Position numbers and translations under genes: made by a program. From Cyanobacteria bacterium SZAS LIN-3 (GTDB lineage Bacteria; Cyanobacteriota; Vampirovibrionia; Obscuribacterales; Obscuribacteraceae), in assembly GCA_018266215.1 (NCBI GenBank), contig JAFEAV010000006.1, positions 62,001-126,000 on the forward strand: a DNA stretch of 64,000 nt, written 5' to 3'. Under the pieces are notes generated by a model, which was given only the letters and a program-made list of their open reading frames with translations, was not told the origin of the DNA and searched no databases. Shown here piece after piece: positions 9,470-17,675 of the stretch. Position 1 is the stretch's first letter; each line of letters starts with the position of its first letter.

Positions 9470-11617
9470 CTATTCGGGAATAGCTGTCCGCACTATATCA
9501 TTTTCACTATTGTGCATGAGAGCACAGGTGCGCGGCAAAACTTTCCTCATCTCAATTTGCTCCGCCCCCGTCAGATCCCCCAGTGGCACTACCAGCTCAT
9601 GCAAACTCTCTATCCGCGGAAAGGTCCTGAGCAGCGTCTTACTGAAATTATGACCGCCGATAAAGACAGTCTCCAATTTCTTTAGGGAACCTAAACCGGC
9701 CAGACTCAGTTTTGAAATATCATTGCGCCGAAAACTCAAGAACTTGAGATTACTCAAAGTCCCGATATTCTCAATGTCCTCGGAGCTCAAACCGCAACCA
9801 TCAAGGGTCAAACTTCTGATATTCGGGCTACCTTTAAGTGCGGAAAGCGCCGGTGAAATACTCTTCAGGTCAGCTGCGTACAAAGTCTCCAGGGAGCGCA
9901 GACGCTTTAGACGTGCCAAATCACTGCCGGTCATTTTCGCTCCATTTACATTCAGCTCCGATAGTTTTGGCAGCCGATTTAGAAGGTCTATACAGGACGC
10001 ATCCAGGTCGGCATCACAAACGTCGAGTTGAGCAAGATCCGACAAATATTTCGTAGCCTGCTCAAGGTGCCTTGTACTCCAGGTGATCTCCGAGCGAAAT
10101 TCCAGCCGGTAAAAATCATCGGCCCGAAAATGGCTGAACAATTCCGGCTGCACCAGTAAAGGCTCGCCGGGAATAAAAGTGAGAAGTGTTCCAGCCGGGA
10201 CGGTCAATACTCCAGAGGTCCTGGCCATATTGTGTGCAGGCATAGTAAATCGACCGAGATAGACATCGCTTGGCCAGTAAAAAACCCTGTTACCATGCCC
10301 GGTCAAAACCGAGTAGTACTTTCGTTGCGCAGGCTCACTGCTGAGCTTAACCGCATTATTAGTCGTGCTATTGACGCGGAAATTAAGAGCACCGCTTGCA
10401 ATCGCAACGGCAAAGGCACCGACCGCTACAACAGCAACGACGGCAAAGACAAGGCCCCTGGAAGATCTCGCACCAAGTTCCACAGTATTTTGCTGACTGC
10501 TGCCCTGAGTGTTTTCACCGGTCACCTCAAGTAACATACGAGGTTTTTCATTTTCCGCTCTCGCGCCGGCAAAGTTTGCGAACTGTTCGCGTTCCCCGGA
10601 CGGGGGCTCGGAGGAAAGTCGTTTCAGTTCAACGATCACATCATCAAAACTTTGATACCGGCCCAATATACTCTTGCTCAACAACTTAGCTATAAAGGCC
10701 TCAGCCAAGCGACTGAAAGGTTTGCCGCCGGAAGCTTCCACCAGGGTTGGTGGCTTCAGATCATGGTGCATACGAATGGTGTCAAAGGCATTAGTCCCGA
10801 CAAAAGGCGGTTTACCGGCCAACAATTCAAAAGCGGTGCAACCAAAGGAATAAATATCAGTGCGATGGTCAGTTGGTCTCCCCATGGACTGCTCCGGACT
10901 CATATAGAGAGGGCTGCCGAAAACAATTCCACTGTCAGTCTGACTCTGGTCCTCACTCGTGCCGGACGTAGCCAATTTGGCTATACCAAAGTCCACGACC
11001 TTGGTCACAACCTTACCGCCCCTGTCCTGATCCAAAAATATATTGGCTGGTTTGATATCACGGTGCACAATCCCCATTTTGTGAGCGTGCGCCAGAGCAC
11101 CGGCCACGGCCGTCAAAATCGGCAGCGCATCGGATAGCGCCATCGGCCCCTGGTGGCGCAGCCTTTGAGCCAGCGAGCAACCGGACAGGACCTCCATGGT
11201 GTAATAAGGCACATTCCCCTGACCAATTCCAAAGTCGAACACCTGGACAATATTTGCATGGGTGAGCTTGGCGATGGATTTTGCCTCGCGCTGGAATCTT
11301 TCCCAGGCGTCCAGGGTAAGAGCCTCAGGCGGAAAAGTTTTTAGGGCCATCTCCTTATTGAGGAGCAGGTGCTGCACCCGGTAGACGGAGCCCATGCCAC
11401 CCTTGCCCAGAAGCTCAATAACGCGATATTTGAGGTCGACTATTTGACCGCTGAGGAGGACCTGGGTCGCGCCCAAAACAGGAGCGGAATTGCCGCTAAC
11501 CGGAGAGTTAGCCTCCTGCACCGTGCGCCACAGTATCATCTGGTCGACGTCAGACAGGACGCCGTCGACGATTTTAAAAGTCCTCGATAAGGCTAGGAAT
11601 TCCTGGCTGTCTTCCAT
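9470..11617 (-). CDS. Receptor-like Ser/Thr protein kinase with C-terminal leucine-rich repeats
   Basis: 715 residues, ATG 11617 with GAGG 8 nt upstream. The cytoplasmic kinase has glycine loop GKGGMG at 71-76, K93, HRDIKPAN at 185-192 and DFG at 209-211, all intact. One transmembrane helix lies near 390-412. The outer part has a beta-type segment (YWPS...VPAG) and then LRR-like units (LPKLSELNVNGAKMT, LRSLETLYAADLKS, LSNLKFLSFRRNDIS, LKKLETVFIGGHN). The segment before the LRRs resembles that of the kinase at 17676 and the protein at 14367. The layout is that of plant-like receptor kinases with the domain order reversed: kinase first, LRR outside at the C-terminus. Confidence 0.92.
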   Translation of the reverse strand: MEDSQEFLALSRTFKIVDGVLSDVDQMILWRTVQEANSPVSGNSAPVLGATQVLLSGQIVDLKYRVIELLGKGGMGSVYRVQHLLLNKEMALKTFPPEALTLDAWERFQREAKSIAKLTHANIVQVFDFGIGQGNVPYYTMEVLSGCSLAQRLRHQGPMALSDALPILTAVAGALAHAHKMGIVHRDIKPANIFLDQDRGGKVVTKVVDFGIAKLATSGTSEDQSQTDSGIVFGSPLYMSPEQSMGRPTDHRTDIYSFGCTAFELLAGKPPFVGTNAFDTIRMHHDLKPPTLVEASGGKPFSRLAEAFIAKLLSKSILGRYQSFDDVIVELKRLSSEPPSGEREQFANFAGARAENEKPRMLLEVTGENTQGSSQQNTVELGARSSRGLVFAVVAVVAVGAFAVAIASGALNFRVNSTTNNAVKLSSEPAQRKYYSVLTGHGNRVFYWPSDVYLGRFTMPAHNMARTSGVLTVPAGTLLTFIPGEPLLVQPELFSHFRADDFYRLEFRSEITWSTRHLEQATKYLSDLAQLDVCDADLDASCIDLLNRLPKLSELNVNGAKMTGSDLARLKRLRSLETLYAADLKSISPALSALKGSPNIRSLTLDGCGLSSEDIENIGTLSNLKFLSFRRNDISKLSLAGLGSLKKLETVFIGGHNFSKTLLRTFPRIESLHELVVPLGDLTGAEQIEMRKVLPRTCALMHNSENDIVRTAIPE

Positions 11618-11725
11618 CTGCTGGCCTCGGGCGTGGATTTACTATAAATTGGACCGGCCGCAAAGTACATTAAATTATGACTGGTGTATCATGGGTCAGA
11701 AGCACCGACAAAACAAAGGACCCGC

Positions 11726-12907
11726 ATGAAACCGGCCAGCAGCAGTAAAAGACTAAAACGCGCCAAAGCGGCGGCGAAATCGGCGAAAGCACTCAATCTT
11801 GCACGCAACAAGAAGTCCTCTGGAGGCAAGGGACCCACTGCCCCCAAGAATTCGGCCGCCCAGACCAACAAACCTGCCGTCGAAGGAACCATCGCCCACG
11901 CCAGACCGACCATGGGCAGACAGGAACTGCAGGCAGCGATGCAACTGATTCGCGACGGGGCCCTTGATGCCGGGCCGGAAGTGGAAGCACTGGAAAGTGA
12001 GTTTTGCAAATTTTACGGTTTGCCGGAGGGGCATGCCGTAGTGCTGGCCAGCGGCGCGGCTGCGCTCTATCTGGCACTGAAAGCCCTCGACGCTCAGGGC
12101 AAGGGGGTGCTCCTACCGGCATACAGCGAAGCTCATCTTACAGAAGCAACCAGACTGGCCGGGGGCAAAGCTATATACGTCGATGTAGCCGACGAAGAAG
12201 TGCACATGGACCTGGAGGCCGCCACCGCCAGCGGTGCAGACATAGCCGTTGTGGCGCATCTCTTTGGCCTGCCTGTCGACGTCAGCGCTCTGAAAAACAT
12301 GACCGTCATTGAAGATTGCAGCGACGCACTGGGTGCCAAACTGGGCGAAACTTACGTCGGACTGCAGGGTGATGCGGCGGTGTTTTCTCTGGCCTCGGAA
12401 AATATCATCACCACCGGCGGGCAGGGCGGATTGTTCATCTCACGCCGCAGGGAAATTTGCGACAAAGTAAGAGACTACAGACAGTCACTTGATCTGAATA
12501 TAACGGACAGTCAGGCCGCGATCGGCCGGGTGCAGCTGAGCAAGCTACCCAATTTCCTGGCACGCCGGGAAGAAATTTTTGCCCAGTACAGGGCTGCGGG
12601 ATTTGAACTGCTGGACACAGCCGAGGGCATCGACACGCCCGAGGATGAGCGCACCATGACCCCGGTGCGATACCGTGCCGTATTGAGTCTGCAGGACGCT
12701 CCCGCGATAGCCGCACATCTGTGCAACGGCATGATCGAAGCAATAGTACCGATCACAGAGCAGGAGCTTGCCGCCAGAGGTGGTGAGTTCCCCAGAGCTT
12801 TAGAGCTGAGCAAAACCACGGTCTCGATTCCAATATATCCGCATCTGAACAATGCCGAGGTATTCGAAATCATCGAACAGGTGGAAGTGGCGCTCGATTC
12901 TGACTAG
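11726..12907 (+). CDS. DegT/DnrJ/EryC1-family PLP-fold protein lacking the catalytic lysine
   Basis: 393 residues from ATG 11726, chosen because AAAGGA lies 5 nt upstream; an ATG at 11684 in frame has no such site. The first ~55 residues are rich in Lys, Ala, Arg and Ser and low in complexity. The rest follows the DegT aminotransferase fold: RPTMGRQELQA start, ALYLALKAL, LPAYSEAHL, VIEDCSDALGAKL. In the family, the PLP lysine sits in a K-x-x-TTGEGG context. Here the same place reads ASENIITTGGQGG, with Asn (next to Glu) instead of Lys and no other lysine near. The protein therefore probably does not transaminate by the usual mechanism; it may be a dehydratase-like variant or a binding protein. 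Confidence 0.82.
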   Translation: MKPASSSKRLKRAKAAAKSAKALNLARNKKSSGGKGPTAPKNSAAQTNKPAVEGTIAHARPTMGRQELQAAMQLIRDGALDAGPEVEALESEFCKFYGLPEGHAVVLASGAAALYLALKALDAQGKGVLLPAYSEAHLTEATRLAGGKAIYVDVADEEVHMDLEAATASGADIAVVAHLFGLPVDVSALKNMTVIEDCSDALGAKLGETYVGLQGDAAVFSLASENIITTGGQGGLFISRRREICDKVRDYRQSLDLNITDSQAAIGRVQLSKLPNFLARREEIFAQYRAAGFELLDTAEGIDTPEDERTMTPVRYRAVLSLQDAPAIAAHLCNGMIEAIVPITEQELAARGGEFPRALELSKTTVSIPIYPHLNNAEVFEIIEQVEVALDSD

Positions 12908-12930
12908 CGCACGGTAGGTATCTTGAATCT

Positions 12931-13488
12931 TTAGTGACGCTGAAGCGGACGGATCATGTCGGTGATATCGTAGCCCTTATCCTGGGCGATACTACAGATG
13001 GTGCGGAAGACATCCTCCGACATCTCCGGCTGACGAGCAAGTATCCATAGATATTTACGAGTCGGCTCACCAACGAGTGACCACTGATACTCCGGGTCCA
13101 GATCGAGGATCCAGTAATTGCCCCAGACGAAGGGCAAAAAGCGCAAAATGGACGGGGCAAAAGCCACTTCCAACTTAGTGTTGGTGCCGTCTACGGCCCG
13201 TGCCACACCGTTGACTTCGGTTTCGCGTCCATTGCCTCGGTGGCAACCATTGCAAACCGAAACTTGGCCTGAAGGCAACAGATCATAGTCAGCGGTGATA
13301 TTGGTCATATCATTTTTTTCAAAGAAGTTAGGCAGGCGAGCAATCTCGTACCATCTACCGCTATAGCGACTGAGATCGACCACATCGACAGTGGTCAAAT
13401 CGCGATTAAAATAGGCCAGGGCCCGAGCGCGGGCGCTTGAAATGAAGCCGACCGAAGCCAGAAACATGAAAAACAGAAATCGGGCCAT
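12931..13488 (-). CDS. Bacterial lipocalin (Blc-like)
   Basis: 185 residues from ATG 13488 (GAGG 9 nt upstream); a GTG at 13497 is less likely. The signal peptide (FLFFMFLASVGFISSARA) has no clear lipobox, unlike many Blc proteins. The lipocalin signature GRWYEIARLPNFFEK is near residue 45, and the later YWILDLDPEYQWSLVGEP and LWILARQPEM blocks are typical of Blc. The family binds fatty acids or lysophospholipids in the envelope. The length matches Blc proteins. Four cysteines near CNGCHRGN and the C-terminus may add disulphides. Confidence 0.88.
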   Translation of the reverse strand: MARFLFFMFLASVGFISSARARALAYFNRDLTTVDVVDLSRYSGRWYEIARLPNFFEKNDMTNITADYDLLPSGQVSVCNGCHRGNGRETEVNGVARAVDGTNTKLEVAFAPSILRFLPFVWGNYWILDLDPEYQWSLVGEPTRKYLWILARQPEMSEDVFRTICSIAQDKGYDITDMIRPLQRH

Positions 13489-13648
13489 CGCTACCACCTC
13501 TTTGTTTCATCGTAAGCTTAAACCATCCGGGCCAGCCGAGCGTGGAAGCTTGGCCAAATGCTAAGCAAAGTCAGACCACAAAAGATACCTTTTCAAGCAG
13601 CTAAACTATAACTCAGTCTTCCCTACAGCCCACAAGAGACCTATTGAC

Positions 13649-14386
13649 ATGCGCAACTTCGCTAAACTTACCGTCACAGTGCTGGCCTTAAGCCTGACGG
13701 CCTGCTCCTCCAGCTCGAATACCTCCGCTGGTCCCCAGGGCGGCAAAAGCGGCTCGGGTCACAATGTCATCATCGGCGCTTATATCCCAGGCGGACCTAC
13801 GCTCAAAGGATCAGGCAATCTCACCACGACCAAAAGAACGGTCGAGCAGTTTCACGCCATCGAGCTCAAGGACTGCGGAACGGTCAAAGTGACCGTCGGC
13901 GCGCCCCTGGACTTGCAAGTCATGACGGATGACAACCTCGCCGATGCCATCGATACCAAGGTAGAAGGCGGCAGGTTAATCGTAGCGGTTAATAAGGACT
14001 TTCAGACTCAGCACTCGCCGACTATAACCGTGGCGGTACCGGAACTATCCGAAATAGTCATAGCCGGTTCGGGCGATGTGAATGTCAACGCAGTCAAAGG
14101 CGACATATTCAACATCACAATCAGCGGCTCCGGCAGCTGCGCCGCCGGCGGTAAGGTGATAAACGAAAAAATCAACATCAGCGGTTCGGGCAATGTCGAC
14201 TGCTCCAGACTTACCGCCGACAACGTCACAGTTGATCTGAGCGGAGCCGGCAACTGCAAGCTGGCCAGCGAAAAATCGCTCAATGCAAAGTTGAGCGGCA
14301 CAGGCAATATCGAATATAAAGGCACACCACAATCGCTGACCAAAGATATAACCGGTACCGGTCAAATCAAAGTTCTGACGATGTAG
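13649..14386 (+). CDS. DUF2807-type lipoprotein (GIN-domain beta-solenoid)
   Basis: 245 residues. A lipobox LTAC with Cys19 indicates a lipoprotein. After a Ser/Gly-rich linker comes the DUF2807 domain: the FHAIELKDCGTVKVTVG start, the VEGGRLIVAV strand, and repeated ISGSGSC, ISGSGNVDC, LSGAGNC, LSGTGNIEY, ITGTGQI turns typical of this right-handed beta fold. The usual role of these proteins is unknown, probably envelope-associated. Its last 20 bp overlap the end of the oppositely oriented LRR gene at 14367. Confidence 0.88.
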   Translation: MRNFAKLTVTVLALSLTACSSSSNTSAGPQGGKSGSGHNVIIGAYIPGGPTLKGSGNLTTTKRTVEQFHAIELKDCGTVKVTVGAPLDLQVMTDDNLADAIDTKVEGGRLIVAVNKDFQTQHSPTITVAVPELSEIVIAGSGDVNVNAVKGDIFNITISGSGSCAAGGKVINEKINISGSGNVDCSRLTADNVTVDLSGAGNCKLASEKSLNAKLSGTGNIEYKGTPQSLTKDITGTGQIKVLTM

Positions 14387-15605
14387 AACGACCCGCCGGT
14401 CTTGAAGCACCGGCGCTCGGGTCTGTAAAAACCTGCCAGAAGGTAGTATCTATCATTGGCTCAAACTCGCACAGACAGCCGCTGAGGCCGGTCTGAAATT
14501 TTTGCTTGTCGGCGGCCGACCAGCCGTTCCTGTCCAGTATCAGGTGCTTCAGCCCGGGCATCTGGCGGAAATATGCCAGCGAAGCCGGGGTGAGAAAACT
14601 TCTGGTAATGTGCAGGGTCTCCAGAGCCGGCATATTCGACAGCGTATCGACTTGCTCATCGGTGATGCCCTGATCAACGAGCCACAATTCTTTGATATTG
14701 GGGAAAGCCGGCAAAAACTGGATCAGAGTATCCACATCTTTAATTCGCTTTACTTTCAGAACCTCCAATCTCTTCAGAAGCGGCATGGCCACAATCGCTC
14801 GGCCGGTAATGTCGTGACCGCACAGCCCCAGAGAGCGCAGCCCGGCAAAGCGTTCGAGATCCGGCAGTTGTCCATCCGCAATAATAGATTCGTCAAAAAT
14901 TTCCAGAGCGGGCAGAGACTTGAGCAGAGAGTTAAAAAAGCTCAGCTCACGCAAACGTGTCCAGTCCTTGATCTCCGCGAGCACTCTATCGGTGCGCTTG
15001 CATACGACTTCCAGGCCGGTCAAATCAGAAGGGCCAAATTTTCTCAGGATTTGAGGAAAGGCATTTGCGGCCCATGAGTAATAGAGACAGACACTCTTAC
15101 CGGCTGGTGCCTCGATCAGACCGGTGGCGAATACTGGCTTACCGCCATTGATGCTGATCGCACCGATGTTGACTTTGTCCGGAAATTTAAAGGGTTCGCC
15201 GGGACCACCAACGCGAAAGCGCGTAGTAAGCCAGCCCGGCTCGGCAATGAGACTCCTCATAACCTCTGCGTAATTGAGGCTTTGCGAAGTGAGCACTTCA
15301 TAGCGAGAATTGTTGGCCTTCTGGATTTCCTCATCGGTTGCGCCCAGACGTTTGAGCTCCCTTGTAGTGCCTACCAGCACGTTATCGACCGACAGATTTA
15401 TGGGCTGGCGAATATCTTCAGCGGCCTGCCTGTGCTTATCGGCAAGTACTTTAGCGGCCAACTTTTCCGTGGGCGAAGGCCCGGATTTGAGTACATTCTT
15501 TACGGCCAGAGCTCCACCGACAAAAACCACAAACAAGCTAATCGCCATTGTGATTTTCACATTGCGCAGCCTGCGCTCATCATTATCGAGGTCTTGTTCC
15601 GCCAA
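14367..15605 (-). CDS. Single-pass membrane protein with extracytoplasmic LRR domain, kinase-less paralogue of the receptor kinases
   Basis: 412 residues from TTG 15605, with AGGGGG just upstream. The N-terminal ~20 residues are cytoplasmic, followed by one transmembrane helix (ITMAISLFVVFVGGAL). Outside is a domain with FKFPDKVNIGAISI and PAGKSVCLYYSW, then LRR-like units. From about residue 130 to the end the protein aligns without large gaps to the outer half of the kinase at 17676, sharing for instance SFFNSLLK(S/A)LP, SLGLCG, NIKELWLV and RLTPASL-type units. It has no kinase domain. The start is 12 bp after the M48 protease gene, so the two form an operon. It may be a decoy, partner or ancestor of the receptor kinases. 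Confidence 0.85.
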   Translation of the reverse strand: MAEQDLDNDERRLRNVKITMAISLFVVFVGGALAVKNVLKSGPSPTEKLAAKVLADKHRQAAEDIRQPINLSVDNVLVGTTRELKRLGATDEEIQKANNSRYEVLTSQSLNYAEVMRSLIAEPGWLTTRFRVGGPGEPFKFPDKVNIGAISINGGKPVFATGLIEAPAGKSVCLYYSWAANAFPQILRKFGPSDLTGLEVVCKRTDRVLAEIKDWTRLRELSFFNSLLKSLPALEIFDESIIADGQLPDLERFAGLRSLGLCGHDITGRAIVAMPLLKRLEVLKVKRIKDVDTLIQFLPAFPNIKELWLVDQGITDEQVDTLSNMPALETLHITRSFLTPASLAYFRQMPGLKHLILDRNGWSAADKQKFQTGLSGCLCEFEPMIDTTFWQVFTDPSAGASRPAGRSTSSEL

Positions 15606-15617
15606 GCCGCCCCCTGA

Positions 15618-16766
15618 TTATTTGGCCTTGCTTTCGTTCTTGTATTTTGCCACCTCGGCTCTTATGGCGGCCATCCGTTCTTTATCCAGCGGATGCGTGG
15701 AAAACAAGCCGGTGAGCTGCTCGGCAACACCGCCTGCAGCCCCTTTCTTCTTACTCTCTTTATCAAAAAAGTTGACCAGACCCTCGCCCGAATAACCGGC
15801 TCTCATTGCCATCAGGACACCTTCACGGTCGGCCGCAGCTTCCTGACCTCGGCTGTAGCTGAGTGACTCAAGCTCTTCCATGAGCTCAGCCAGATGTTTG
15901 CCGTGCAAGTCAGCGCCGTCGCCGCCCAGTCCAATCAAATGGAGAAACGCGGAAAAGGACAAGCCCAGACTGAGATTATGCATGGTGGCGCGCAGGGTGT
16001 CGCGGTGGAGCACATGCCCTATCTCATGGCCGATTACTCCAGCCAGCTCGTCATCATCCCCGGCTTCCACCAGGCCGGAATTAACCACAACGACACCACC
16101 GGGATAGGCGCAAGCGTTTATTTCAGGGTCCTGAGCGACAAAGAAGAAAAATTTGTAGGGAGGCTTTTGCAGATGCGCAACGAGCTTTTCACCGATAGCG
16201 CGCACACGCTTCTCCTGAGCCTCGTTTTTATCGGCAGAGCTCTTGCGTTCCTGGGATTCGGCTATCCATGTGCCTAAACGGGCTTCATAGCTGGGATCGA
16301 TTTGAGCGATACTCTGATTGATGACGGCATTTAGAAAAATGAAAGCCAGCACTGGTATCGCCACCAGTGCTGCAACTACAATCGTCCACTGCTTACGATG
16401 ACTGCGATGCTTTTTAACCAGAGAATCTTTGAGCAGCCTGGCCTGCTTGCCCAGTCTGCTGTTCATCGGCAGTGCACCTAACTGACTGAGAATAGCGACA
16501 TCGGGCAGAACAATCGTCAGCTCCTGGCCCTGAGCCTTGATCTGCACACAATAGGGCCCGGAGCCGACCACCTCGAGATCAAGCCGGTCAAACGGCAGTG
16601 GATTATTGGCATAGGCGCTGTCGGTGAGGCGAATGTGATCCGACTCGATCCGCAAATGGGTGGATTGAGCTTCAACTCCGCCCTCGCCGTAGACCCGACA
16701 ATGATATTCAGCCAACTTCGTTTCGCCCTCCAGGCTCTCCCCTATTTTAGTTGACCTCGGGCCCAT
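15618..16766 (-). CDS. M48-family membrane zinc metalloprotease
   Basis: 382 residues. The first ~95 residues form a small domain of unknown type. One transmembrane helix follows near 125-147 (IVVAALVAIPVLAFIFLN). The peptidase domain has the zinc motif HEIGHVLHRD near residue 246, preceded by NACAYPGGVVVVNSGLVE as in M48 (HtpX/Oma1/BepA-like) enzymes, and followed by the SYSRGQEAAADREG segment that supplies the third ligand. The C-terminal STHPLDKERMAAI is also typical. The likely role is envelope protein quality control. It is the first gene of an operon with the LRR membrane protein at 14367. I see no good ribosome site for ATG 16766, so the start is uncertain. Confidence 0.9.
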   Translation of the reverse strand: MGPRSTKIGESLEGETKLAEYHCRVYGEGGVEAQSTHLRIESDHIRLTDSAYANNPLPFDRLDLEVVGSGPYCVQIKAQGQELTIVLPDVAILSQLGALPMNSRLGKQARLLKDSLVKKHRSHRKQWTIVVAALVAIPVLAFIFLNAVINQSIAQIDPSYEARLGTWIAESQERKSSADKNEAQEKRVRAIGEKLVAHLQKPPYKFFFFVAQDPEINACAYPGGVVVVNSGLVEAGDDDELAGVIGHEIGHVLHRDTLRATMHNLSLGLSFSAFLHLIGLGGDGADLHGKHLAELMEELESLSYSRGQEAAADREGVLMAMRAGYSGEGLVNFFDKESKKKGAAGGVAEQLTGLFSTHPLDKERMAAIRAEVAKYKNESKAK

Positions 16767-16828
16767 TCATATATAAAGGAACAAACAGGACAATTCCTTG
16801 CACAAAGGTAAAAATTGAGCCGGCGGCG

Positions 16829-16858
16829 TTGACACAATTATACCGACCGGTCTACTAT
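16829..16858 (+). promoter_or_regulatory. Sigma-70-like promoter of the SDR gene
   Basis: TTGACA at 16829-16834 and TACTAT at 16853-16858 are separated by 18 bp and lie 66 bp upstream of the GTG start of the SDR gene. The spacer contains the inverted repeat described separately, so transcription is probably repressible. Confidence 0.55.
16839..16854. promoter_or_regulatory. TetR/NemR-type operator candidate inside the SDR promoter
   Basis: The half sites TATACC and GGTCTA flank a GACC centre and pair at five of six positions. An overlapping perfect 8-bp palindrome GACCGGTC lies at 16845-16852. This resembles operators of TetR-family repressors that control oxidoreductase genes, such as the NemR box. 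It sits between the -35 and -10 elements, an ideal place for repression. No TetR gene is in the window, so the repressor must be encoded elsewhere. Confidence 0.5.
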
Positions 16859-16923
16859 AGCCCTCTTACAAAGATTCCGGTGCAAATCCGGCATTTCGTT
16901 CTCCGCATATAAGGTTTGATGTC

Positions 16924-17667
16924 GTGAAAAAATTAGCAGGTCAAGTAGCAGTAGTGACAGGTGCATCCAAGGGAATCGGCGCCGCAATCGCAAAACAGCT
17001 GGCGGCCGAAGGCGCCAGGGTAGTGGTCAACTATGCCTCCAGTAAAGAGGGCGCCGACCGCGTCGTCGAGAGCATTGTCAAAGAAGGCGGCGACGCCATC
17101 GCCGTCCAGGGCGATGTGGCAAAATCAGCCGACATCAAACGTCTCTTTGCCGAGACGACAAAAAAATACGGCAAAGTCGACATCCTCGTAAACAACGCCG
17201 GGGTCTATGAATTCAGATCGATTGAACAGATTGACGATGAACATCTGAAACGCATTTTTGATTTGAACGTCTTCGGTCTTATTCTAACGACACAGGAAGC
17301 ACTCAATCATTTCGGCGCCGAAGGCGGTAGCATCATCAACATAAGCTCGGTAGTGAGCACCCTGGCCCCGCCGCATGCTTCGGTCTACAGCGCCACCAAG
17401 GGCGCGGTCGATTCACTGACCAGATCAATGGCCAAGGAGCTCGGTGCCCGCAAGATCCGCGTGAACACAATCAATCCGGGCCTGGTTGAGACCGAAGGCG
17501 TGAACGCAGCGGGCATGGAAGAAATGAAAAAAGACATTGAGTCTAAAACTCCCCTCGGTCGCATCGGTCAACCAAAGGACATCGCCAGCGCCGCCGTGTT
17601 TTTCGCCAGCAACGACTCCGGTTGGATTACTGGAGAAAGTCTCTTCATCAGCGGCGGTTTCCGTTAG
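16924..17667 (+). CDS. Short-chain dehydrogenase/reductase (FabG-like SDR)
   Basis: 247 residues starting at GTG 16924. All classical SDR motifs are present: TGASKGIG at 12-19 for NAD(P) binding, NNAG at 90-93, catalytic Ser 141/142, and the YxxxK pair Y155/K159. The C-terminal segment GWITGESLFISGG is typical. It should reduce or oxidise a carbonyl/alcohol substrate with NAD(P)(H) in the cytoplasm. The substrate is not evident and there is no fatty-acid gene context, so I do not name it fabG. A TetR-type operator in its promoter suggests induction by a small molecule or electrophile. Confidence 0.92.
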   Translation: MKKLAGQVAVVTGASKGIGAAIAKQLAAEGARVVVNYASSKEGADRVVESIVKEGGDAIAVQGDVAKSADIKRLFAETTKKYGKVDILVNNAGVYEFRSIEQIDDEHLKRIFDLNVFGLILTTQEALNHFGAEGGSIINISSVVSTLAPPHASVYSATKGAVDSLTRSMAKELGARKIRVNTINPGLVETEGVNAAGMEEMKKDIESKTPLGRIGQPKDIASAAVFFASNDSGWITGESLFISGGFR

Positions 17668-17675
17668 ACAGCTCC

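Noticed and set aside
16870-16915. Cobalamin-riboswitch-like string (GGTGCAAATCCGGC) upstream of the SDR gene
   Set aside because: The other conserved parts, including the B12 box and the GAA-GGTG context, are absent and the leader is too short.
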